NCBI GenBank assembly: GCA_017139535.1
Contig: WOUO01000036.1
Span: 124,001-188,000 of the forward strand
Origin: Trichocladium uniseriatum
Lineage: Eukaryota; Ascomycota; Sordariomycetes; Sordariales; Chaetomiaceae
DNA length: 64,000 nt
Direction of reading: 5' to 3'
The notes under the pieces are model-generated. The model worked only from the letters and a program-made list of their open reading frames with translations, ran no database searches and had not been told where the DNA came from. This document shows positions 44,019 through 54,365 of the stretch, in pieces (positions within the stretch are counted from its first letter, which is position 1; every line of letters begins with the position of its first letter). The translations under genes were made by a program, and so were the position numbers.

Positions 44019-44262
44019 ATGCAGACCCCCCTTACCGCCGTCATCCTCGACCTCGCGGCCCTCACCACCGCCCTTTCCCAGGATATTATCATCGCACCCC
44101 CTGGAACTAGAACCGGCCCGCCCCTTGCCGCAACTGCTTGCGCCGCCAACACCAACCTAAAGCAGGAAAGACGCCTGCACTGCCGCCAACGGCCAGGCCC
44201 GGCTTTGCGTGTCAGACTCGGTGGGATTGACTGTATACGTTCACAGACAGCCCGGGCGATGA
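44019..44262 (+). pseudogene. Possible small secreted Cys-containing protein, frameshifted
   Basis: An ATG at 44019 opens a signal-peptide-like start (MQTPLTAVILDLAALTTALS) followed by QDIIIAPPG. After about 47 codons the original frame turns into Arg-rich noise, while the next frame reads KDACTAANGQARLCVSDSVG, which looks like the Cys-spaced body of a small secreted protein, ending at 44260-44262. No GT...AG intron can connect them, so a one-base indel is implied. Fungal effectors and small secreted proteins have this build, but no family is recognised. Confidence 0.3.
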
Positions 44263-47069
44263 CGGTGGCTGAATACGTTCGCGATTTCTACAGTGATCTA
44301 CACGCAGGGTCAGTGGGTGATGATATCCTATCCTACTTATGCACTCTGAATATATTGAAGCGAACTCCCCAAGCACGAATCGGCTCTAGGGCTGCACTCG
44401 TGAGACGTTCATTTCAGCTTGCTTCCGCGTGAACTTCAAAGTTTGCTTGCTGCTACTACCAAAGCAAGGACCACGAATTCCGATATCGGCTTCAACTCTG
44501 TGTTCTCGAAAAGGCGACGGTCACAATACAAGTCTCCTCCAATTTCCCGTCACACTTGTGGCTTCGCCGTGACGTCAGACTGTCGGCAGTCGCCCGGTTG
44601 GCCTTGTTATTCAGCCGTGGGACAGCACAGGAGGCGGCGGTTGTGAGTCTCTGGGAGATTGTCAGTACTGACTTGGAGGCCCCCTGAGGCCAGGCCCTGA
44701 GACTCGAGATGGTGCAGCGTTGAATCGAGGAGACGTGGCTGGGAGATTGGCCTAGGCTTTTTGAGTTCTCTCCCCTGAAGATATGTTCAGGGGTTAACGT
44801 CAACAAAACCGGATGTGACCCTGGCACGCCTGGCTCGAGACCTGGCAGTTTGGATGCCAAGGAATCGAGACCGTTGATGCCGCAGTGTGCATCGCGCCTG
44901 GCCCTTCGCTTCCCACTTTCCCCACAGAGATCGGAGGAGCCAAGAATCCGGGGTTGCTGTCGCACAGAGGAAGGCCGTCACCGGCACGGTCTCGACGATG
45001 GCTCCGTGTGTCGGAGGAAGATGTTGCAGCATCTGAGGCACAGGATGCTTGTCCGTCCAGTTTGAGAAAGTGCTCAGATGACCGATTTCCCTGTCGGCTA
45101 TCGGCACAGATGCAACGGCAATGTGGCTAACGAGGGGTTTCATCCAATCGACGCGGGACGGAATGCGCCTCCCCTACCCGCACCACCATGGCCCGGACCA
45201 TTGCCGATGTCCGACGTCGAAGTGGCCACTGGCAGAGAAGCGGTCTGCAACGGGGAGCTGGCGTCTGGTTATTGGCCCACGGAAAAGGTGCATTCACCAC
45301 CCTGGCCCACGGACCCAATGACAAAACACCGGCATCACGAGAGCATCTCCTGCTGCGGGTGGCTGAAGCCCGATCGGAAAGTGGTTGATCGGGCAGGCCA
45401 GAAAGAGATGAGCTTCGGTCAAAGGCGAAAGAAGAGACGGCCGTCCATGATTTTGCGTCGCAGTTGAGTCTTCAAAGTTGGATATTTATGGTTGCGATAT
45501 TGTTGAGGTAATAGTTTGCCCCTTGATAGCGTACTGTCTGTGCTAGTGCGGGCGTTGTTTGCTGTCATTGGAACAGGTGAGCGGTGAAGATAGGGTGTAG
45601 TGGGGGGGCTGGATCCCGGCAGCAGCTCCCGCCGCCCCCGCGGGGTCGGCGTGTATCACCATCCAATGCCTCGGGAGCGTGGTTCGGATCTGGCAGGTAC
45701 TGGTACATGGCCGGCCTGTATCTTCTCGAAATGGAAAACTCCGGTGGTGTGCCAGACCGTCCACGAGTGCGGTTGCGTGATACCAAGGGTGAATGAGTCC
45801 GTATTGCTTGTGGCTCAGAGCCGACGGAGGAAATGATGGTGGCTCAGTGCCTAGACCGACTCTCTTTGATGTTGCCCGAGCCATGCTGTGTCGTGCCCGA
45901 GACGGCTGAGTTTGACCTCCGGCCCCGTCAGCTCATCGGGCCTCGAGTGGCGACGCTGGCGACGCTGTTTGATGCACTTGATCAAGTAGCTGCCTTTCGG
46001 GACGGCAACGTGGTCGATCCACTCAAAGCGGACGACTGGAAAGGGCCAGCGATTTGCGTATCCACTGGACCCAGGACCCAGGACCCTGATCTTCCAGGTC
46101 CGGATCGAGGTTGTGATTCGTAAAGAAGGAAAAATCGGGCACACAATGCCAGAGAGTCACTTGATCAAGAAGCGCCCGGGGCGTGGCTGATGGTGGATTG
46201 CGAGTGCACTGTTGGTCGGCACCAGGGTCAAAGAATCCTTGGGCACTAGACAATAAATAGTTGCTCAAAGAGCCTCGGTTCGAGCAGCGTGGCTTTATGT
46301 CCCTGGCTGAATTGCTTTTCGTGGCTCGATCCCCGAGTTGTGATCGTAGCTGAGAATCAAGATCACTGCGAGACTTTACCTAAAAATTGCAACAGTTGGA
46401 GCGCGATGATGTCAGGAGGGGGTTGCATTGCCCACAGGGCAATTGCTCAGCGCGCCTTGCGGAGGATCGTCGGAAAGCAAAGGGGAAGAAGTAGAGAAAT
46501 GGTGTGCCGATGTTGGCTTTGCACGGTGCTGCAGGGGTGACTAAGACTGTTCACTTTCTTTCTGCCATATGATTGTTCAATCCGCCCCAGATGACAAGCT
46601 TTGTGGATCACGCGGCATGCCCTCCCCTCCCGCTCGCACTGTCAGAATACCCGTAATTTCACCCCACCAGCCATCCCACCTTTGGCTGGCGTTGGCTGCT
46701 TGTTCCTTTCTCAGCCCAGCAACACGATGTTGCGGTACCCGCCGCCATGGCGCTTGTGACCGCCTCGTCTGCCCCCACTCGTCGGTTCCTGGCGCATCAA
46801 AGTCGAGAATACAAAAACAGTTTTGTGCTCTGCATGTGTGGTGCGGTTGGCAGGTTCCCTCGGGTTCCGACGAAGCAGCATTCTAAGAAGTGGTTATTCC
46901 ACCTTGCACGTTCCACCAGAGACGAAAGTTGACCGAAAGCAGAGACCACTAACGACCGACATTATTCGTATTCCTTCCATCTTTCACACAACCATCCGAG
47001 TCACCGACCAACACATTTCGCTCACCCATTCGACACATGGTGTAACACCACGAATAGACTCACAACTCA
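44263..47069. other. Long gene-free region
   Basis: About 2.8 kb. Open frames reach about 157 codons (44492-44965 minus) but are mutually overlapping and unrecognised. The final about 200 bases are rich in short cac/acc runs, a typical leader for the gene starting at 47070. No repeats of note. Confidence 0.45.
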
Positions 47070-49088
47070 ATGGCCAATGCAAAGGAGCGACCGCGGGCGC
47101 GGTTTGCTCCCATCCCCATCGAGACCACCTTTGAGCGATACCGGAAGACCATTCCGGCCGGCGAACTCACTCCGAGCCCGTCGCCGCGCACACCCTCCCC
47201 ACCTCCCCGAGAAAAGCGGCGATTCGCACCCCAGCTTGTCGAGTCCTCAGTACGCCGTGCCCGTCGAGCAGGAGACGAAGGGCCTGCTACCAAGCATACC
47301 GACAAGACCGACATTACTCCGTACACGAACCACATTTATGCCCCCAAGGCACGGAAGCGGTTAGGACATGAAGATGACTCGGAGACACGGTCGCGGCCCA
47401 AGGGCCATGCGCGGCGCGAGTCGTGCGACGACGAGATTGCCGGCGGAGTCTTTGACCTCGTCGCCCGCGATGCTCAGAGGGATGCTCAGAGGCAAATGCA
47501 GGAAGTGGCCATGAGCGCCTTCCCGAATAGCGGGCAGAGGATAGGAGGCGCCGAGCACTTTTACGTGCGCGAAGGGTCCTCCGACGATGACGGCCCGAGG
47601 GGAAGACCCCTGACGAGAGGGCCATGGAACCACATGCAGTCGCGGCGGAACTCGTCCGAGGAGGACATCAGCTGGGCCTTCAAGGAGATGCAGGAGCACT
47701 CCCAGATGCTCCAGAAGCAGAGGCCGCGGGACATGAGTCGGGTGGATACGTACGATCTAGACAACATGAGCATCGACAGCCCGCCCAGCGACGCCATGGG
47801 CTTGACGACGACGCGGAGGACGTCGTTGGCTCGTTCCCCGCTGTGGAAATCCAGGGGTTCGACCGACTCGCTGGGGCCGATCGGGGAGGGCCACATGCCA
47901 CTGCTGCGTGCGGAATCACCCCTTCCCACCATTGGCGAGTCGACCATGCCGTACATCCCCCCAGAATCCCCTCCTATCCGTCCCATTGGCGAAAGCTTCA
48001 TGCCCTACATCCCCTCGGCTCCGATTGGCAAGGCCGGCGACATGCCCTATGCCCCGGCCTCTCAAATACCTGCCGAAACAGGCTTTGGGCACCATGCCCC
48101 GTTTATGCCGTACGGCCAGGAGAGAGACCTGTCCTTGGAGAGGGCCCGCCGACAGCACCGACTGCGACTCAAGTCCTCCCCGCCGATGCTCGGTCAGGAC
48201 CTGAAATTCCGCATGTGCCCGTCACCCAAACAGACCAAGCTCGAGCCGGACCACCTGTGGGAACTCAAGACGGGCGGCACCATTGACGAGCACAACCGCG
48301 ACCCCACCGAGCAGCACGGCCTATGGCGCGGCCTCTGCTACACCAACGACCAGTCCGAGAAGCTGGCCCCTGCCGAGCGACCCGCCATGATCACCACCCC
48401 CTCCCAACCAGACACCCCCAAGGACCCCTTCTGCCATGAATTTGGCATGAGCGCCCCGATCTCCCTCAGCGAAGAATCCACCCCGTCCGACGGAACCACG
48501 CGCGTCGGTACCCTCAACGTTCCGAAGCGCCCGTCCACGGCCAACGGCTCCGCAGCAGCCGCGCACCTGCACCCGCCCGCTCCTGAGCACCGCACGCGTA
48601 ACAACCAGCCTAAGGGCCTGCACATGCTTCAAAACCTGCAACACCTCGACGACAAGCTCAAAAAGGAAAAGGCGGCAGCCGACCTCGAAGAGAAGATCGC
48701 CGCCGAGTTCGACGACAGCTTCGTCAGCCAGGTCTACAACTACCTCTCGCTCGGGTACCCCGCCACAGCGCGGCAGTACGACGAGGAGCTGAGCAAGATC
48801 AGCCGGATCCCCGTCGAGAAGCTCGAGAAGGACGACGAGGCGACGATGGAGAGTCTGTGGGGGGAGAGGGAGAGGGGTCGTGCCGCCGAGGGGGGCGGGA
48901 AGAAGGTCAAGGCGACGGGACATATCATGATTGATAGCGAGGCGAAGGACGGGGTGAGGGAGGAGGATCGCTGTCCGCGGTGGAAGGCGCTCAAGTTGTA
49001 TATTCATGAGTGGGCGAGGCAGCATCCGGATTTGAATGCGGTGAATCCGATGGCGTGGGGGGAGAGGCGAGGGAGTTGGGGGATTTGA
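47070..49088 (+). CDS. Disordered conserved fungal protein with LisH-like segment
   Basis: A single exon from the ATG at 47070 encodes 672 residues. The first 500 are Pro-, Ser- and Arg-rich and probably disordered. A short repeat occurs near 270-330, with IGEGHMP, IGESTMPYIP and IGESFMPYIP. Near 530-620 lies the most ordered-looking part: a charged helix (LDDKLKKEKAAADLEEKI) then DDSFVSQVYNYLSLGYPATA and RQYDEELSKIS, which resembles a LisH-type dimerisation helix pair. The C-terminus has RWKALKLYIHEWARQHPDLN and ends soon after. Nothing suggests an enzyme. A scaffold role, perhaps nuclear, is only a guess. No intron is needed. Confidence 0.8.
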   Translation: MANAKERPRARFAPIPIETTFERYRKTIPAGELTPSPSPRTPSPPPREKRRFAPQLVESSVRRARRAGDEGPATKHTDKTDITPYTNHIYAPKARKRLGHEDDSETRSRPKGHARRESCDDEIAGGVFDLVARDAQRDAQRQMQEVAMSAFPNSGQRIGGAEHFYVREGSSDDDGPRGRPLTRGPWNHMQSRRNSSEEDISWAFKEMQEHSQMLQKQRPRDMSRVDTYDLDNMSIDSPPSDAMGLTTTRRTSLARSPLWKSRGSTDSLGPIGEGHMPLLRAESPLPTIGESTMPYIPPESPPIRPIGESFMPYIPSAPIGKAGDMPYAPASQIPAETGFGHHAPFMPYGQERDLSLERARRQHRLRLKSSPPMLGQDLKFRMCPSPKQTKLEPDHLWELKTGGTIDEHNRDPTEQHGLWRGLCYTNDQSEKLAPAERPAMITTPSQPDTPKDPFCHEFGMSAPISLSEESTPSDGTTRVGTLNVPKRPSTANGSAAAAHLHPPAPEHRTRNNQPKGLHMLQNLQHLDDKLKKEKAAADLEEKIAAEFDDSFVSQVYNYLSLGYPATARQYDEELSKISRIPVEKLEKDDEATMESLWGERERGRAAEGGGKKVKATGHIMIDSEAKDGVREEDRCPRWKALKLYIHEWARQHPDLNAVNPMAWGERRGSWGI

Positions 49089-50066
49089 GGGGGCCTGGGC
49101 TTGGTTGGGCGGTTCCTGGCATGGCATGGCTTGCAGTGGCTGCTTGGCGGGTTGTCTGCCTTGGCCTTGCACTTCCATTTGGCCGCAAGTCTTCAACGGG
49201 ATGGGCGGTGGGGGATCAGTGGTGTGGACCTTGGCATGGTTGCCTTTTCTCGAACGGTACTTTATATTCATACATTAATTTGGTGGGGTGTGGATGGGCG
49301 TTACGCAGCATTCTTGGACGACTTGATGACCGTTTCGTTTTCCTCATTTTTGTTTCTTCGCGGTTCTCTTTTCCTTACTCACAAACTTTACGGGACGGCA
49401 CATGCAGGCGAGTTCATTGGTTTTTCTTTGACGCCGGGGGAAGAGAAGTGTTACCGGTCGATAAAGGGGCTGAAAACAGGGGATTCTCCTAGGGGTCACT
49501 AGATAAAGGGGTAGAGTAGACAGAGGCACCAGAGATGGAGAGTCAATGCTAGAATTTTGGCCCGCTGGAGGAGGAAGTGAGATCGAGAGCTTTCTCAATG
49601 AGTGTTTCCTCTATGTGTGCAAGATAGTGCCAAGTGGGCGCAATCCGCTGGGTACTTGAGACTTGCGACTTTTGACTTGGACTTTGAGGTGCAACGTCCG
49701 GAAGAGGAAACGGGGGTTATCACTGACTGGCATTCGATCTCGCCGTGACTATCTCTGCTTGCAACGTGAGGAAAATGACCTGACGCTTGCAGCAAGGGTT
49801 ATAGTATTTCATTCACGGATACTAATTCTTTCGACTTGACTGCGAATGCCCAAAGTTTTCCCTATTCGCCTTCAGCCCTGTGGACGGGGAGGTGCCAGAT
49901 GATTGATTAACACTGTACCAACACTGTGTTTGCCCCCTGTCGCTGTGCATTCACAAGCGCAGCGTTATCGCTATCAAGCCGACTTGGCCGTTTCCCAAAC
50001 CATCCCATATCGACTCCCGAATTCCGATGCATCGCCATCCCCGCCAACATTAAACTAGCTTTCCAC
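49089..50066. other. Intergenic, no gene seen
   Basis: About 980 bases between two plus-strand genes. The first half includes T-rich stretches around 49330-49430 that fit a 3' untranslated region. No product was recognised. Confidence 0.5.
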
Positions 50067-52443
50067 ATGGAGCCCTCCCCGCTTACACACCAGCCTCGGC
50101 CGGAGGTCTTTCAGCCCAAGATTGTCCGCCTCTACGAAGCGCTGTTCAAGGTTTGAACTGTCTCCTTTGCTCTCCTATTCCCGGCCGAGCTTCGTCGCTG
50201 CGCCCCTCGCGCTGGGTTACCGAGTCGAGTTGCTGACGTCGCAACCTCTTTCGCATAGGTTGGTCTCCCTACCCCTCACTGTCGCCCAAGAATTACCACC
50301 ACAAGCATTGCGCGCAATGCTTGACCGACGAATGGTCACTAATTTTGGTTTCGAACGAATAGGACGACTCGGACGAAGGCGACAAGTCGGAGGGTTTCTG
50401 GAAGGAGTTCTTCATTCTCCGGCCGGACCGCTCGGCCTTGCGGCAGATACTCGATGAGATCGGACCCAACGACCTGCTCCAACTCCATGACCAAACTAGG
50501 CATTTGTTTTCGCGGGCCGTTACGGCGCTGAAGAATCCCTACGGCGTCGCAGACTTGCACGCGCTGGATGTGAGCATACTAGGGAACGAACCAATGCTGC
50601 TTTGGAATATCGAGGTCTAACTTGTTTACCGATAGACCCTGAGCACCTTTATGGTCGCGGTATTGGCCAAAAAGTACACGAACCCCAGCTCCGACATCAT
50701 CGAGTTGCTGGCGGGCCTGGACCACATCGATACCGTCTTTGCCGAGTTTGTGAGCGCGCTAGAGTCGCTCATCAGGAATGGGCGGAGCAATGCGCACGAG
50801 TGCTGTCCAAACGGCGTCGGCCATGTCGGCCAGGAAGAGCCAAGGACGCCAGGGAACAGGACAGGCTGCACGTACACGGCGGACCTGCAGCAACGGGCGG
50901 TCGAAGTAGCGCTGGCTGTCACGTCGGGCGCATACCAGACCAGCTTGCTCACCTACTTTATCCAACGGGACCTGTTCCTGGCCATAATAAGCGTCAGTGG
51001 CAGGCTCCGAAACGGGTTGACCGGGAATGCTGACAGAGGGGCAGTGTATCCAATCGCAAATTGCATCGACAGCACCGAGGATAACATCACCCTTTATGCT
51101 GCTCGGGCTATTGGCGAATTACAACAAGTTTGAGTTTCAAAACCCCTACCAGATGCGGCTCAACGACTTTGTCAACGAGCGCGTCATCAGGGGCATCGTC
51201 AGGGGTGTCGGGCAGACATGCCAGAGGCTGAGGGACCGGTATGTCGAGGTGCAGGAAGACCTGCCCGAGGGATGGACGTTGGCGGGCACATTAAACAAGA
51301 TTGGGCTGGGAGCCATTGCTCCAGGGGGGAAACCGCCGCCGAAGCCCGTCTATGATGCCGAGACAGCAAAGAAGATGTTTGCCGACCTGTGAGTGTGAAC
51401 AGCCTTAACTGGTGAGTCGATCACTGACGCCCCGCAGGCCAGGACAAGAGGCAGCAGTACTCCTCGCCACTTACGACTTCACCCACGCCAACAAGCTCTT
51501 CAGCCTCGAGCTCGTGACATGGGCCCCCGACAAGGGCCAGGAACAGCCCTTTGCCAGCTTCATCTCTCTCACCTCATACCTCCTCCAGCACGCCCACCTC
51601 TCGCAACGCACCACCCTCTACTGCCACCTCAACCTGATGGTCTTCCGCCTGCTCATCGAAGACCCGATCCTCTGCAAGCGCATCTGCAGCGACGACAGCA
51701 AGGTGCCCGTGCGCCTCTGCCGGCATCGCTCGCCCTTCCTCCCGCTCGTGCGCGGCGAGCGCGTCCTGGCCGCGGCCGTTCTCGACACCATGGTGGACGC
51801 CATCACGCACAACCTGCGGCGCCGTCTCGACGTCGGCCTCTACACGCTCTGCGTTGGCATCCTCCTGCGCATCATCAGCTACATGTCGCGCTCGCGCACC
51901 CGCCTGCAGTACCACTGGGCCGACCTCTTTCGCGCGCTGCTGTCGCTGGTTCGGTTCCTGACCACGTATGCGACCGATCTCAAGCCACTGCAGCATATAG
52001 ATACGCTGCTGGACCACGTCGTCAACCTGCTGGCGCTGGGCCTGTCGGCGGGGGAGACCTTCCTCCCGACGCCGGCGGCGTATGATGATCTGTTTTACAA
52101 GGTCGTCGAGACGGGGGATGTGCTGGTCAAGTTTCGATCGACATACGGCCTGGCAAACCGGGCGAGCAACTCGATTGACACGCTGGTCAATGTGAGCACG
52201 CACTACAAGGAGATGCTGGCTGAGGGCGGGGAGAAGGGGGATGGCGCGATGAAAAAGGGGGGCTCGCAGTTGACGAGTCTGCAGGTGGCCGAGGTGATTA
52301 AGCAGGGGTATGAGACGCTGAGTATCCAGGCCAAGGAGGGGCTAGATAGCTGGGAGAAGTATCGCGAGGCGGATGAGAGGACGCTGTTGAAGAAGATGGC
52401 GAGAGCGGCGGTGGCGGATGTGAGAGCCATGGTTGCTGAGTAG
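50067..52443 (+). CDS. Armadillo-like helical protein ARMH3 (DUF1741)
   Basis: Exons 50067-50150, 50363-50569, 50636-50992, 51045-51388 and 51438-52443 join in frame to 665 residues, close to the family length. Recognisable stretches: SEGFWKEFFILRPDRSALRQ, TLSTFMVAVLAKKY, TSGAYQTSLLTYFIQRDLF, LLGLLANYNKFEFQNPYQMR, LNDFVNERVIRG and a long C-terminal helical domain with DLFRALLSLVRFLTTYA. ARMH3 proteins are alpha-helical and in animals work at the Golgi with PI4-kinase beta and GBF1. The fungal role is inferred by family. Intron 1 is long (212 nt) and its exact borders are the least certain. Exon 3 carries about 35 residues (from NAHECC to DLQQ) not expected in the family, possibly an unrecognised in-frame intron. 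Confidence 0.82.
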
Positions 52444-52968
52444 TTTGTTTACTTTGGTAACATGGTTATAGCCCAGCACGGCGTGCGTGTGATGGATCAG
52501 GCGAGCGATTGATGCAAAATAGAAGCCTTGATGACACCATTTTGCGTACTTTGTGAGCAATGGAAAGTTTGTAATCCATATCGACTTGCGATCTTGGTTT
52601 CAATTGAAGTGGCCCCCGTTCTTGAGCTGGGCTCTGCATGGATACGAATGGGTATTCTGCACATAACATAAGGGAAGGTACTTCGTACTCCGTACCCGCC
52701 ATTGTTTTTCAGGGTCCAGGCAGGGGACGCTTGCCGTCAACTAGCGGTTGAGCCGCTGGCCCGAGCGTCGATTCTTAATGCCTAACTCCTGATTGGGCCG
52801 GCGGAAACCGGCTCCGCCGAGGCTTGGCAACATGTCATCCGGATGATTGATCAGCTTTCGCCGCGGGACTCAAAATCCCATCTTTGCCAGAACAAGCTAC
52901 TCGAGACCCGACACCAATTCACCACGAACCCTGCGTTTTAGCGATCTACGAATAACCACAACGCCAAA
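52444..52968. other. Intergenic, no gene seen
   Basis: About 525 bases between two plus-strand genes. It should hold the ARMH3 3' end and the Isa1 promoter. Nothing else was recognised. Confidence 0.5.
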
Positions 52969-53827
52969 ATGAATGCGCCTAGCTTACTAGCAAGGCGATC
53001 CGTCTCGGTCTGCCTTTCCTGCCGCCGCAATCTGCTGCGCCAGCGCCAGTTTTCCACGACGCCAAAGTCGCTCGTCGCTGCCTTCCAGGCCTACACCTTT
53101 CCTACACAACCCCCGCCGGCGCCGCGCAATGCCTCGACACCCGACACCTCCATCACACACTCGGCGCAGCCGCCGTCACTACCTAGAGTACACGAGACGC
53201 GGCCACCCAAGGCGCCACTAGAGACAGACACACCAAACAACACACCCGCCGCGTCGATTCCCGAGCAGGTCGCACAGCAGTCCAAGCCGGAATTCGCAGC
53301 GTCACCGAGTTCAACACCCGCCTCTGCCTCCTCCACACAGTCCGCCTCCTCCACGAAGCCCGCCACACCACAACCAACCCCGGCGCCTGCGCAAACACCA
53401 CCAGCACAACCCTCGGCACGGCCCCGCTCCAAGCTACGCGCGCCGCGCAAGGCGGCCATGAAGCTGACGCCGGCGGCGGTCGAGCACCTGCGCGCGCTGC
53501 TGGACCAGCCGGAGCCCAAGCTGATCAAGGTCGGGGTGCGCAACCGGGGCTGCTCCGGGCTGGCGTACCACCTCGAGTACGTCGACAAGGCGGGGGCGTT
53601 TGACGAGGCGGTGGAGCAGGACGGCGTCAAGGTCCTGATTGACAGCAAGGCGCTGTTTAGCATTTTGGGGAGCGAGATGGACTGGATTGAGGACAAGCTC
53701 AGCCAGCGGTTTGTGTTTCGGAATCCGAATATTAGTGAGTACTTTTCCGTGCGCGATGTCGATGGGGATGGTGCTGACTAGTTGTGCAGAGGAGCAATGT
53801 GGATGCGGCGAGTCTTTTATGGTTTAA
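52969..53827 (+). CDS. ISA1: Mitochondrial A-type iron-sulfur assembly protein Isa1
   Basis: Exons 52969-53734 and 53790-53827 encode 267 residues. The N-terminus is a mitochondrial presequence (Arg-rich, no acids, ending RQFSTTPKS). A Pro/Ser/Thr-rich linker covers about residues 36-160. The A-type (HesB/IscA) domain starts at MKLTPAAVEHLRALL and has the three conserved cysteines: RNRGCSGLAYHLEY, then CGCGESF just before the end (MV). The last two cysteines lie in exon 2, so the 55-nt intron splits the active region. Isa1 works with Isa2 and Iba57 in the matrix to build [4Fe-4S] clusters for aconitase, lipoate synthase and others. The linker is longer than in yeast but common in filamentous fungi. 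Confidence 0.93.
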
Positions 53828-54365
53828 GAGGGAGTGTATACTTGATTGAGAGCCGGCTGTTGTCCTGGAGTTCAATGGGATGACAACGCCATGGTTGGCG
53901 ACAGCATTAGACGATACCTTTGGAGGGGGCTACTTTATACCCGCTACATTAAGCGCTGTACATGTCAAAGCAGAAGCCGTGATTCTTCGCGCATATGATA
54001 TTTACTTGCTAAATCGGAACATCATGAGTTCCAAAATACCAGTTCTGCCCAACCTCGAGCCAGCTTCCCAACTCCATCTTTTCTCTGACTCCGCGGAGAT
54101 GGGGGGCCAGTTCTAAGTCCCTCCGTACCCGCCCCGTACCCCACACTGTGCTTCTGCCGAACCGTGGGAGCGGATCTGGTACGTACCGTGCAGGGGTCCG
54201 CAAATCGCGTCAAGACCAATTAACGCCTCGACCACCACGCGTCTTTCGGTGCAGCCAGCCCAAAGCTTCAAAGACAACTTTTGCTTGACAATTGCTTGAA
54301 ATAGTTTACATTTTCTCCCACATTTTTGCACCCAAACATTGCTCCCTACTACCTCGCTCCCGGCC
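53828..54365. other. Intergenic, no gene seen
   Basis: About 540 bases between Isa1 and Mgs1, both on the plus strand. No open frame of interest and no repeat. Confidence 0.5.

Noticed and set aside
45584..46144. Several overlapping frames of 70-113 codons
   Set aside because: They overlap on both strands with no conserved reading, as expected by chance in GC-rich DNA.
48321..49271. 316-codon minus-strand frame opposite the LisH-like gene
   Set aside because: No ATG-supported product or motif; complement of a plausible plus-strand protein.
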